Source: Streptomyces boluensis
GTDB lineage: Bacteria > Actinomycetota > Actinomycetes > Streptomycetales > Streptomycetaceae
DNA: 39,386 bases
Direction of reading: 5' to 3'
NCBI RefSeq assembly: GCF_009908195.1
Contig: NZ_JAAAHS010000025.1
Location: 1 to 39,386, forward strand
Shown here: positions 31,126 to 38,739 of the stretch, one piece after another
How the letters are laid out: each line of letters opens with the position of its first letter
Position numbering within the stretch: position 1 is the stretch's first letter
Made by a program: the position numbers and the translations under genes
The notes under the pieces: generated by a model
What the model was told of the DNA's origin: nothing
The model's input: the letters and a program-made list of their open reading frames with translations, nothing else
The model's database searches: none

Positions 31126-31980
31126 ATGAGAGTTCTCTGGATCTTCGCCCACCCCGAACGCCACTCCCTCAACGGCACCTTGCTCGACACGGGCCTGCGC
31201 ACCCTCGACACGCTCGGCCACGAACACCGGGTGTCCGACCTGTACGCCATGGGCTGGAAGGCCGTGGTCGACGGCGCCGACTTCCCGGCGGCCGACACCG
31301 GCGACTCCGGGCGGCTCCGCGTCGGGGACGCGCAGGAACAGGCGTACCGTGGCGCGGAGTTGAGCCCTGACATCCGGGCCGAGCAGGAGAAGATCGCCTG
31401 GGCGGACGTGCTGGTGTTCCAGTTCCCGCTGTGGTGGTTCGGGCCGCCCGCGATCCTCAAGGGCTGGTTCGACCGCGTCCTCGTGCAGGGCTTCGCCTTC
31501 GGCCTCAAGGACGCCGACGGCACGACACTGCGGTACGGCGCGGGCGGACTCACCGGCAAGCGCGCCCTGATCGTCACCTCGGTCGGCGCACGGGAGTCGA
31601 GCTTCGGGCCGCGCGGCATCCACGGCCCGATCGACGAGGTTCTCTTCCCGCTCCTGCACGGCACGTTCTGGTACACGGGCATGGCCCCGCTCGCCCCGTT
31701 CACCGTCTACGGCGCCGACCGGACGACCCCCGAGGGCGCCCTCGACACCGCCGAGGCCCTGAGCCGGCGCCTGCGCACCCTCGAGTCCGAGGCGCCGCTC
31801 GCGTACCGCCACGAACAGGGCGGTGACTACGACGAGGACCTGGTCCTGCGCCCCGAGGCGGCACCGGGACGGAGCGGGGTCGCGGCACACCGTACGGACG
31901 ACGATCCCGAGCGGCTCGACCGAACGGACCAACTCCCGTTGCACAGTGCGCAATTGAGTTTGCGGCACTTGCCTGTCTAG
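31126..31980 (+). CDS. NAD(P)H dehydrogenase (quinone), MdaB-like flavodoxin fold
   Basis: A 284-residue flavodoxin-fold quinone reductase. The N-terminal VLWIFAHPERHSLNGTLLD and the VFQFPLWWFGPPAILKGWFDRV segment are hallmarks of the NQO/MdaB group, where FMN or FAD binds. A C-terminal extension (about 230-284) is hydrophilic and rich in charged residues and is not part of the fold. The ATG at 31126 has CAGGATCGAGG upstream. It reduces quinones with two electrons and would protect against redox cycling. It is preceded by a strong inverted repeat but no local regulator. Confidence 0.86.
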   Translation: MRVLWIFAHPERHSLNGTLLDTGLRTLDTLGHEHRVSDLYAMGWKAVVDGADFPAADTGDSGRLRVGDAQEQAYRGAELSPDIRAEQEKIAWADVLVFQFPLWWFGPPAILKGWFDRVLVQGFAFGLKDADGTTLRYGAGGLTGKRALIVTSVGARESSFGPRGIHGPIDEVLFPLLHGTFWYTGMAPLAPFTVYGADRTTPEGALDTAEALSRRLRTLESEAPLAYRHEQGGDYDEDLVLRPEAAPGRSGVAAHRTDDDPERLDRTDQLPLHSAQLSLRHLPV

Positions 31981-32003
31981 GTCACACCCGTCACTGTGTT
32001 CCC

Positions 32004-33194
32004 ATGGCTGCCCCCGCACACTCCAGAAGGCGACTGCTCGGCACCCTCGCCTCGGCGGGCGCCCTGATGGCGCTGCCCGCGTCCGCGAGCGCCGGACCCG
32101 TGGCATCCCGCCCGGCACCCGCGCCCCGCCCGGACGGCACGTCCCGCCGGAAGAACGCACCCCGCCCGCTGCTCATCGGCGCGTACACCTCGGCGGCCGG
32201 GGGTAGCAAGGGCATCGGCGTGGCCTCGTACGACCCGGCGACGGGGCGGATCACAGCAGGCGGGACGGTGACCGGACCGGCCGACCCCTCGTATCTGGCG
32301 CCGCATCCGGACGGCCGCAGCTATTACGCCGTGAACGAGCAGGACCAAGGCGGTGTCACCGCGATCCGCTTCGTGCCGGACGGCGCGCACGAGGTGATCG
32401 GCCGGCGCGACAGCGGGGGCGCGGGCCCCTGCCACCTCTCCGTGCACCCCGAGGGGCGCTGGCTGCTCAGCGCCCACTACGGCTCCGGGAGCGTGGCCGT
32501 CCACCCGATCGACGCGTCGGGCGCCCTGGGCGAGCGCACCGACCTCGTCACGCACTCCGAGCCGCCGCCGGGACCCGGTCAACAGGGGCCGCACGCACAC
32601 CAGTTCAGCACCGCACCGGACGGCAGGCACCTGCTCGCCGTCGACCTGGGCACCGACACCGTCTACACGTACCGGCTCGACACCGGCGCGGGCACCCTGA
32701 GCCGGGTCGCGCAGGTCTCGCTCGCGCCGGGCGCGGGCCCACGGGGGCTGACCTTCCACCCCTCGGGGCGGTACGCCTACCTCGCCAACGAGCTGGACAA
32801 CACAGCGGTGGTCTGCGCGTACGACCCGGACAGCGGCAGGCTCACGCCGGGCACCCCGCAGGAGACCGGCACCGGATCCGGTACGAGCTATCCGGCGCAG
32901 TTCGCGGTGACCCCCGACGGGGCGTTCGCCTACCTCGCCAACCGGGGCCACAACAGCCTCACCCGCTATGCCGTCGAGGGCGACGGGGCCCGCCTTCGAC
33001 TGCTCGACACGGTGCCGGTCGGCGGCGACTTCCCGCGCCACATCGCACTGTCCCCGGACGGCGGGCTGATCTTCGCGGCGAACCAGAAGTCGGGCACCGT
33101 GACCGTGTTCGCGGTCGACCCGTCCGACGGGCGGCTGAGTGCGACGGGCGAGGCGTTCACGGCGCCCATGGCAGCGTGCGTGCTGCCGCTCTGA
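32004..33194 (+). CDS. Tat-exported lactonase-family beta-propeller protein
   Basis: A 396-residue beta-propeller of the 6-phosphogluconolactonase-like (Lactonase, PF10282) family. The N-terminus contains SRRRLLGTLASAGALMAL, a good twin-arginine signal, so the protein is probably folded in the cytoplasm and exported. Repeated blade signatures such as HPDGRSYYAVNE, HPEGRWLLSAHY and SPDGGLIFAANQ follow. Cytosolic members hydrolyse 6-phosphogluconolactone; exported members are usually of unknown substrate. It follows the quinone reductase by 23 bp but has no clear ribosome site. Confidence 0.87.
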   Translation: MAAPAHSRRRLLGTLASAGALMALPASASAGPVASRPAPAPRPDGTSRRKNAPRPLLIGAYTSAAGGSKGIGVASYDPATGRITAGGTVTGPADPSYLAPHPDGRSYYAVNEQDQGGVTAIRFVPDGAHEVIGRRDSGGAGPCHLSVHPEGRWLLSAHYGSGSVAVHPIDASGALGERTDLVTHSEPPPGPGQQGPHAHQFSTAPDGRHLLAVDLGTDTVYTYRLDTGAGTLSRVAQVSLAPGAGPRGLTFHPSGRYAYLANELDNTAVVCAYDPDSGRLTPGTPQETGTGSGTSYPAQFAVTPDGAFAYLANRGHNSLTRYAVEGDGARLRLLDTVPVGGDFPRHIALSPDGGLIFAANQKSGTVTVFAVDPSDGRLSATGEAFTAPMAACVLPL

Positions 33195-33268
33195 GACGCC
33201 ACTCCGATACGCCCCGCAGACCCGGCCAACCGATCATTTCCGGCCTCAACTCCCGTACTGTGAGGGCG

Positions 33269-33320
33269 GGTTCGGGACATCCTTCGGTGATCAAGCACGC
33301 GCTGTAACACCCCCCGAACC
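33269..33320. other. Long-range inverted repeat in the intergenic region
   Basis: GGTTCGGG (33269-33276) and CCCGAACC (33313-33320) are perfect 8-bp arms 36 nt apart, 75 nt after the lactonase stop. The region 33195-33482 is otherwise non-coding and also contains the palindrome GGCATATGCC (33355-33364) and several GGGCAT copies. It may include the terminator of the lactonase gene and the promoter of the phosphatase gene. Confidence 0.35.
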
Positions 33321-33482
33321 GGGCATAGTTGGGCATCTCACATGTCAGGACGCGGGCATATGCCGCATGCACCACCGGATCGTGTGTTGCCAAATCCCTT
33401 ACGGGGCATGCCTGCCTGTGCGAGAGTCGTATGCGGCTCTCCCGTCAGCCTTTGTCGTACCGCGCCTGCATCGGAGTACGTC

Positions 33483-34928
33483 ATGCCGTCCCCCCTCTTC
33501 GCGGACCGCCCCGCGGCCCAGCCGCCGGAGCGCGGCACGGTCGACGCGCTCATCTCCCAGACGCGACGACTGCGCGGCGGTGTCGACGCCGTGCGCCGCG
33601 ACTCCCCCGACGACGAGCTCGACCCGCAGGGCCGCTGGCAGCGCGCCCTGTGCCAGCTCGCCATGCACCAGCTCGACGACCTCGACGGCCACTTGGGCCA
33701 ACTGCGCCAGGGCCTCCCCGACGACTCCCCCGAAGCGTTCGGCAGCGCCGACGCCGAGGCGACCGTATCCCCGGTCGCCGGGGTCGAGTCACAGCGCTCC
33801 CTGCTCAGCCGTGTCGGCAGCGCCGAGTGGAACCTCCTCACCGACGAGGTGACCTGGTCCGGCGAGCTCTACCAAATATTCGGGTGGGAACAGACCAAAC
33901 AGCCCCTGACCCTCGACGAACTCCCCGCCCTCGTCCACGAGGACGACCAGCGGCTGCTCACCACGATGGTGACCGACTGCCTCATCGACGGCCGGCCCAT
34001 CGACGGCGAGTTCCGCATCGTCCGCCCCGACGGCAGCGTGCGCACCGTGCACATGATGGGCGAGCCCGTCCTCGACGCCAACGGCATGACCGCCTCCATG
34101 TGGGCGGTGCTTCGGGACGTGAGCGAGTTGCGCCGCAGCCGGATCGCGGTGCGTGAGACCGGCGAATCGCTTCAGCGCCAGCAGCACATCGCGCAGACCG
34201 AGCACCGGGTGGCGGTCGAGTTCCAGGAGGCCGTACTGCCGCCGTGGCGCGGCTCCCTGCGCCCACCGCACGGCGGCCCCGGCGCATTGGACCTGGCCGC
34301 GCACTACCTGCCGTCCTCCACCAGCGCGCTGATCGGCGGCGACTGGTACGACGCGATGCAACTGCCCGACGGGGACACCCTGTTGAGCGTCGGCGACCTG
34401 ACCGGACACGGCGTCGCCGTCACCTCGGAGATGGCGATGCTGCTCGGCGCACTGCGCGGCATGGCCGTCGCCGGTGCCCAACCCGGGCCGCTGCTGGGCT
34501 GGTTGAACCAGATGGTCGACGCGTCCGTGCAGCCCGCCCTCGGCAGCGCGGTCTGCTGCCGCTACAACCCGGCCAACCGCACCCTCACCTGGGCGCAGGC
34601 CGGGCACCCCGCCCCGCTGCTGTTCCGCGACGGGACGGGGCGCGCGCTGACCCCGCCGGACGGCGTGCTCCTCGGCGCCACCTCGGGTGCCTCGTACGAA
34701 CAGGCCGAGGAGACCCTGGAGTCCGGCGACCTGCTGCTGCTGCACACGGACGGTCTGGTGCCGGGACGCGACAGCGCGATGGCCACCGACCGGCTCCTGG
34801 ACCTCGCGCCCCGGTTCGCCGAGGCGCGCGGCGCGCAGGACTGCGTACGCACGGTCGTCGAGGAGTTCGGGCAGGCCGAGCGCGGGGACGACGCGTGCGT
34901 CCTGGTCGCCCGGATCGGCGCCAACTGA
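33483..34928 (+). CDS. PAS domain PP2C (SpoIIE-type) protein phosphatase
   Basis: A 481-residue phosphatase. Residues 105-215 form a PAS domain, and 240-478 a SpoIIE/PP2C phosphatase with IGGDWYD (284-290), GDLTGHG (304-310) and the final GDDACVLV acidic motif for metal binding. These enzymes dephosphorylate STAS-domain anti-anti-sigma proteins and so activate partner-switch sigma factors. No kinase or anti-sigma gene is adjacent. The ATG at 33483 follows CGGAG. A strong hairpin follows the stop. The PAS input could be a ligand, light or redox cue; nothing in the sequence shows which. Confidence 0.9.
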   Translation: MPSPLFADRPAAQPPERGTVDALISQTRRLRGGVDAVRRDSPDDELDPQGRWQRALCQLAMHQLDDLDGHLGQLRQGLPDDSPEAFGSADAEATVSPVAGVESQRSLLSRVGSAEWNLLTDEVTWSGELYQIFGWEQTKQPLTLDELPALVHEDDQRLLTTMVTDCLIDGRPIDGEFRIVRPDGSVRTVHMMGEPVLDANGMTASMWAVLRDVSELRRSRIAVRETGESLQRQQHIAQTEHRVAVEFQEAVLPPWRGSLRPPHGGPGALDLAAHYLPSSTSALIGGDWYDAMQLPDGDTLLSVGDLTGHGVAVTSEMAMLLGALRGMAVAGAQPGPLLGWLNQMVDASVQPALGSAVCCRYNPANRTLTWAQAGHPAPLLFRDGTGRALTPPDGVLLGATSGASYEQAEETLESGDLLLLHTDGLVPGRDSAMATDRLLDLAPRFAEARGAQDCVRTVVEEFGQAERGDDACVLVARIGAN

Positions 34929-34949
34929 CCGGCACACGCCATCAGGCAG

Positions 34950-34976
34950 AGGGCCCCGCAGGAGCTGTGGGGCCCT
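34950..34976. terminator. 11-bp hairpin after the PAS-PP2C gene
   Basis: AGGGCCCCGCA (34950-34960) pairs with TGTGGGGCCCT (34966-34976) with one G-U pair and a 5-nt loop, 22 nt after the stop. It is a strong terminator-like structure without a U tract. Confidence 0.7.
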
Positions 34977-34996
34977 GAGTCAGGCGTGCTGAGAGT

Positions 34997-35052
34997 GCCT
35001 TGTACGTATGGCGTTGGACGTATCGCGTTGTACGTGGGGCGTTGTACGTGGG
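34997..35052. repeat. 14-bp tandem repeat, four degenerate copies
   Basis: Four units start at 34997, 35011, 35025 and 35039; the last two are identical (GCGTTGTACGTGGG) and the first two differ at a few positions. A decayed fifth follows. It lies between the terminator and the end of the NsdA-family gene, as a short minisatellite. Confidence 0.75.
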
Positions 35053-35079
35053 GCGGTGTGCGCCCACGTACCCCCTCGG

Positions 35080-36576
35080 TCAGGCCTTCATGTTGCTGCC
35101 CTTCGCCCTCGACTGGGGCTTCGGCAGGGCGAGTTGGATCTCCTCACGGAGGTCCTGGATCTTCGGGTAGCTCGCGTACTGGCCGGTGAGCCGGTACATC
35201 TCGCGGAGCCGGTCCCAGGTGCGGTGCGAGGAGGTCTCGCCCATGGACACCAGGGCCAGGCGGGCGTACCGGTCGGCCTGCTCCGGGTCGTCCGCGATGA
35301 AGCAGGCCGAGGCCAGCGAGAGATAGTCGAAGATCTTCGAGCGCTGCCGGCCGCCCGCGCGCAGCTCCAGGGCCTCCTTGGCGTGCCGCTGCGCGGTGTT
35401 CGACGCCGCCGGTTCGTGCTCGGCGAGCGTGCGGTACGCGAGCGCCTGCATGCCGTGCATGTCCGCCTCGTCGAACATCTGCATCCAACTGGGCGGCGGC
35501 ACCTCGCTCTTGTCCGAGACGAACAGCTCCTCGGCCTCGCCGAGCGTGCGCCGCATGGCCTGGCCCTTGCCCATGGCTGCCTGTGCCCAGGCCTCGATGG
35601 TGTGCAGCATCGCCTGCGTACGCGGCAGGACCTCGGGGCCCGAGCCGGTTCTGGCGAGCTTCATCAGGTCGAGGGCGTCGTCGGGGCGGCCCAGGTGCAC
35701 CATCTGGCGGGCGCCCCTGGAGAGCGCCTCGGCGGCGCGTGGCCGGTCGCCGCCCTCGCGGGCGGCGTGCGCGGCGATGACGAAGTACTTCTGCGCGGTG
35801 GGTTCGAGGCCGACGTCGTGCGACATCCAGCCCGCGAGTACCGCGAGGTTGGCAGCGACGCCCCACAGGCGGCGCTGGAGGTGGTCGGGGTGTCGGTAGG
35901 CGAGCATGCCGCCCACTTCGTTGAGCTGACCCACCACCGCCTTGCGTTGCAGCCCGCCCCCGCGGGACGCGTCCCAGGCGCGGAACACCTCCACGGAACG
36001 CTCCAGCTCCTCGATCTCCTGGGACCCGATGGGGGCGGCCTCATAGCGGTCGTACCCAGCGGGGTCGGCGTGCAGGGGATCGTGGGTGCGGGGAGCGTCG
36101 GTGGCGAGAGCCGGATCGGTGTGCAGCCAGTCGTGCATGGCGGTGCTGAGTGCGGAGCCCGCGGCGAGCGCGGCGCCCGCGCCCACCAAGCCGCGTCGGT
36201 TGAGCATGAGGTCCATTCCCGTGAATTCGGTGAGGACCGCAGCAGTCCGCTCGGGCGCCCAAGGCAGACCGTCGGGGTTGTCCAACTGCCCCTTGCTCTG
36301 CCTCTTTCCCGTACGCCCGTGCCGGACCAGACCGAGGTCCTCGATGGTCACGACACGGCCGAGTCGCTCGGTGAACAGGGCCGCAAGGACCCGCGGCACG
36401 GGATCGCGCGGGATCTCTCCCAAGTCGATCCAGCGCCGCACCCGCGAGGTGTCGGTCGCCAGTTGCGGATGGCCCATGGCCGCCGCCTGCCGGTTCACGA
36501 GTCTCGCCAGTTCGCCCTTGGACCAGCCGGCCAGGCCGAACAGGTCTTGCAGGCGACTGTTGGGTTCGCTGTTCAC
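35080..36576 (-). CDS. NsdA-family TPR regulator
   Basis: A 498-residue regulator of the NsdA/NsdB group in Streptomyces. The N-terminus (about 8-85) resembles a helix-turn-helix-like DNA-binding region (WSKGELARLVNRQAAAMGH, TDTSRVRRWIDLGEIPRD). A segment near residues 125-145 is hydrophobic (RRGLVGAGAALAAGSALS), and residues about 190-490 are helical TPR-like repeats (LNEVGGMLAYRHPDH, AHAAREGGDRPRAAEALSRGA). NsdA negatively affects antibiotic production and sporulation in S. coelicolor. I am not certain which of the paralogs this is, so no symbol is given. The GTG start at 36576 is divergent from a phosphotransferase-like gene. Confidence 0.85.
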   Translation of the reverse strand: MNSEPNSRLQDLFGLAGWSKGELARLVNRQAAAMGHPQLATDTSRVRRWIDLGEIPRDPVPRVLAALFTERLGRVVTIEDLGLVRHGRTGKRQSKGQLDNPDGLPWAPERTAAVLTEFTGMDLMLNRRGLVGAGAALAAGSALSTAMHDWLHTDPALATDAPRTHDPLHADPAGYDRYEAAPIGSQEIEELERSVEVFRAWDASRGGGLQRKAVVGQLNEVGGMLAYRHPDHLQRRLWGVAANLAVLAGWMSHDVGLEPTAQKYFVIAAHAAREGGDRPRAAEALSRGARQMVHLGRPDDALDLMKLARTGSGPEVLPRTQAMLHTIEAWAQAAMGKGQAMRRTLGEAEELFVSDKSEVPPPSWMQMFDEADMHGMQALAYRTLAEHEPAASNTAQRHAKEALELRAGGRQRSKIFDYLSLASACFIADDPEQADRYARLALVSMGETSSHRTWDRLREMYRLTGQYASYPKIQDLREEIQLALPKPQSRAKGSNMKA

Positions 36577-36603
36577 GTCAAGCCCCCAGGTTCTCGGCTG
36601 AGT

Positions 36604-36657
36604 TGACAGTAACCGCCTGTCAGATGCGGTGCGACTATTCGCCAGGGTTCGCCAGGG
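36604..36657. promoter_or_regulatory. Inverted repeat and 10-bp tandem repeat upstream of the NsdA-family gene
   Basis: TGACAG-TAACCGC-CTGTCA (36604-36622) has perfect 6-bp arms. TTCGCCAGGG occurs twice in a row at 36638-36647 and 36648-36657. Two copies spaced by one helical turn would place a DNA-binding protein on the same face. Both lie in the shared region of the divergent pair. Confidence 0.45.
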
Positions 36658-36700
36658 TGCGCTACGTGGTGTGCCACAGGCCGGGAGGTGTCAGGTAGAT

Positions 36701-36773
36701 ATGCGCCACCCCGACCCGGCGGCCGCACCGCACTCCCCAGGGTGCGGCCACGCCGCCGGGCCGGGTGGCGCAT
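36701..36773 (+). other. Large imperfect hairpin in the leader of the phosphotransferase-like gene
   Basis: ATGCGCCACCC (36701-36711) pairs with GGGTGGCGCAT (36763-36773). Inside, CCCGGCGG pairs with CCGCCGGG, and CCGCACC with GGTGCGG around a loop near 36729-36740. In total about 26 bp pair, with a small internal loop and a bulge. A TAGATA hexamer (36696-36701) sits at its 5' edge as a possible -10, so transcripts would begin with this structure and end it 36 nt before the ATG. Confidence 0.6.
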
Positions 36774-36809
36774 GAGACTCGTCGGCACACGAAGGGATCT
36801 GTTTCGCCC

Positions 36810-37946
36810 ATGTACGCAGCATCGTCCTCCGTGTCCGCTCCGCCCCGGCCGCCGGTCCACCGACAGGGCAGCGGCCCGTACTTGGCACCGCCCCGGCAGG
36901 CCGCCCCCGCCATAGGCGGCGGCCGGCTGCGCCGCGCACCGGCGCCGGGCACCCAGTCGCTCAGCGGCAGACTCGACCTCTCGGGTCCGCAGGGCGCGCA
37001 GTTGCGCACCGCCATCGCGTCGGTGCTGCGCATCTGCCCGGAGTTCAACCCGGTGCAGGTACTGCGGCGCAGCGGACGTTCCGTACTACTCGTCGGCACG
37101 ACCGGACGCTCCACCGCGGTCGCCAAGTGCTTACTGGATCACTCGCCCGCCTGGTCGGAGCGGATCCAGCACGAAATAGCTTCTTATCGCGCGTTCGTCC
37201 GGCACCGTCCGCCGGTCCGCGCGCCACGGCTCATCGCCGCCGATCCGGTGGGCGGCACCCTGGTCATCGAGCGGATGCCCGGCCGGGTCGCGGCCGTGCA
37301 GCGGCACCCGGCGGAGGCGCCGCCGCGCGCCGACGTACGGACCGCGCTCGGGGCGATCGTCCGGCTCAACGCCTGGCGGCCGCCGGCCGGGATGTTCGAC
37401 GCCCCCCTCGACTACGGCTCGCGGATCTCCCGCTACCACGACCTCGGCCTTCTCACCGACCGCGACCTGGGCGACCTGCAGAAGCTGCTGCACGGCATCG
37501 CGCACTCCTCGGGCCCCGGCGGCATGGGCCAGTTCTGTCACGGTGACGCGCTGCTCCAGAACGTGCTGCTCTCCCCGGCAGGCCCGGTGCTCGTCGACTG
37601 GGAGCACGCGGGCTGGTACCTGCCGGGGTACGACCTGGCGACCCTCTGGGCCTGCCTCGGTGACGCCCCGTTGGCGCGGCGGGAGATCAGTCAGCTCGCC
37701 CAGTCCAAGGGTCCGGCGGCCCGGGACGCGTTCCTGGTGAACCTGATGCTCGTACTCACCCGGGAGATCCGGACGTACGAGACGGCGGTGCAGCGCGCCA
37801 TGAACGACACGGCCCCGGCGGCACCGGGCCAGGCCCCGCCCGGTGCGGTGCCGTCCGGCGAGGAGCAGCGGCTGCTGCTCAGGCGGCTGCACGACGACTG
37901 CGCGCTGGCCCGCAGGGCGGTGCGCGCGGCGGTCGGCACTCGCTGA
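36810..37946 (+). CDS. Aminoglycoside-phosphotransferase-like protein with a TTA codon
   Basis: A 378-residue APH-fold phosphotransferase. An extended Pro-rich N-terminus (1-50) precedes the kinase. The Lys is probably Lys106 (VAKCL), the Glu is Glu122, the catalytic loop is H244-G-D246 with Asn251, and the metal motif is D263-W-E. A TTA leucine codon at 37131-37133 (Leu108) lies next to Lys106, and rare ATA and TAT codons follow. TTA needs the bldA tRNA in Streptomyces, so expression should be developmentally timed. The gene is divergent from the NsdA-family regulator, a conserved pairing I recall from Streptomyces. The substrate is unknown; ATG at 36810 has only weak AAGGG far upstream. Confidence 0.83.
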   Translation: MYAASSSVSAPPRPPVHRQGSGPYLAPPRQAAPAIGGGRLRRAPAPGTQSLSGRLDLSGPQGAQLRTAIASVLRICPEFNPVQVLRRSGRSVLLVGTTGRSTAVAKCLLDHSPAWSERIQHEIASYRAFVRHRPPVRAPRLIAADPVGGTLVIERMPGRVAAVQRHPAEAPPRADVRTALGAIVRLNAWRPPAGMFDAPLDYGSRISRYHDLGLLTDRDLGDLQKLLHGIAHSSGPGGMGQFCHGDALLQNVLLSPAGPVLVDWEHAGWYLPGYDLATLWACLGDAPLARREISQLAQSKGPAARDAFLVNLMLVLTREIRTYETAVQRAMNDTAPAAPGQAPPGAVPSGEEQRLLLRRLHDDCALARRAVRAAVGTR

Positions 37947-37953
37947 CGGGGAC

Positions 37954-38000
37954 CGGCGGCCCGGGACGTGCGCAGGGGTTGGGCACGTCCCGGGCCGCCG
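37954..38000 (+). terminator. 18-bp perfect hairpin after the phosphotransferase-like gene
   Basis: CGGCGGCCCGGGACGTGC (37954-37971) pairs perfectly with GCACGTCCCGGGCCGCCG (37983-38000) around an 11-nt loop, 7 nt after the stop codon. It is the most stable terminator-like structure in the window. Confidence 0.85.
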
Positions 38001-38017
38001 CCGCACGGCGCGGCGCG

Positions 38018-38078
38018 GACGGCGCCGGTCCGGCACAGCGTCGCCCGAGGGGGGAGACGTGCCGGGCCGGACGCCGTC
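38018..38078. other. Third structured element: imperfect hairpin between two perfect ones
   Basis: The arms 38018-38036 (starting GACGGCG, ending CCGGCAC) and 38059-38078 (starting GTGCCGG, ending CGCCGTC) pair with a few mismatches around a 22-nt loop that can fold further. It lies between the 18-bp and 17-bp hairpins. Together with them it fills a 300-bp gap (37947-38246) with no visible gene. Confidence 0.4.
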
Positions 38079-38097
38079 GCAAGTGTCGTAGCGGGTC

Positions 38098-38136
38098 CGG
38101 GAACAGGGCCGGGGAACACCCCCGGCCCTGTTCCCG
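38098..38136. terminator. 17-bp perfect hairpin in the 300-bp gap
   Basis: CGGGAACAGGGCCGGGG (38098-38114) pairs perfectly with CCCCGGCCCTGTTCCCG (38120-38136) around AACAC. It lies 150 nt after the previous stop and 110 nt before the next start. It could back up the first terminator, end a small RNA, or act on the opposite strand. Confidence 0.55.
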
Positions 38137-38206
38137 CGTTCCGGGGCCGGATCCGGGTCAGGGGCTGTGACACGGCAGGTACCGTAGGGGGACCGATCTC
38201 ATGGGC

Positions 38207-38237
38207 CCTCCTGGTGGGCTGCGTGAACCCCAGGAGG
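38207..38237 (+). promoter_or_regulatory. Hairpin sequestering the ribosome binding site of the downstream gene
   Basis: CCTCCTGG (38207-38214) pairs perfectly with CCAGGAGG (38230-38237), and the second arm is the AGGAGG Shine-Dalgarno of the ATG at 38247. The loop is 15 nt, with further GG/CC pairs possible inside. In the closed form the ribosome could not bind, so the structure may work as a translational switch, for example by temperature, a ligand or a protein. Confidence 0.55.
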
Positions 38238-38246
38238 ACCAAGAGC

Positions 38247-38726
38247 ATGACGACGAACCGTGGCCGCAAGGACGTCATCCGGGACCGGATGACGGCGACC
38301 GGCGAGTCGTACAACGTGGCCGCCCGCAACCTGAAGTCGATGAAGGACATGGGCGCCACCCGCGAGGCCGTCCGCACCCAGCGCTGGCGCCCCGCCGAGT
38401 CCCTCGACGTGCCGTGCCCCTGCGGCGGCCTGTGCGAGCCGGGCGAGAAGTGCGACCGCTGTCACGCCCGCCACCGCCATGTGTCCCGCTTCCCGGGCAG
38501 CCGCACGGAGGTCGAGACCTGGGCGGACCGCTACGACTGCATGGGCTGCGCCTCCTCGTACGTCCTCACCATCACCCTGCCCGGCCGCCCCTGGGGCATC
38601 GCCGAGACGGTGGTCCGCGGCGGGTCCGCGGAGTCGGTGGTCCAGGCGCGGGTGTTCCCCGGCGTGCGGCATCCGCTGCTGCGGCCCGAGGAGTCCGAAG
38701 AGGGCACGGAGTCCGAAGAGGGCTGA
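38247..38726 (+). CDS. Small Cys-rich protein with zinc-ribbon-like motifs
   Basis: A 159-residue protein. The N-terminus contains RDRMTATGESYNVAARNL, a helix motif seen at the start of many Streptomyces accessory proteins. Two cysteine groups follow: C57, C59, C63, C69 and C72 (PCPCGGLCEPGEKCDRC), and C98/C101 (YDCMGC), as expected for zinc binding. The C-terminus repeats ESEEG. AGGAGG (38232-38237) precedes the ATG at good distance but is paired in a hairpin. The family is not known to me. It converges with the response regulator gene with 13 bp between stops. Confidence 0.75.
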   Translation: MTTNRGRKDVIRDRMTATGESYNVAARNLKSMKDMGATREAVRTQRWRPAESLDVPCPCGGLCEPGEKCDRCHARHRHVSRFPGSRTEVETWADRYDCMGCASSYVLTITLPGRPWGIAETVVRGGSAESVVQARVFPGVRHPLLRPEESEEGTESEEG

Positions 38727-38739
38727 GGCTCGACCGGGG

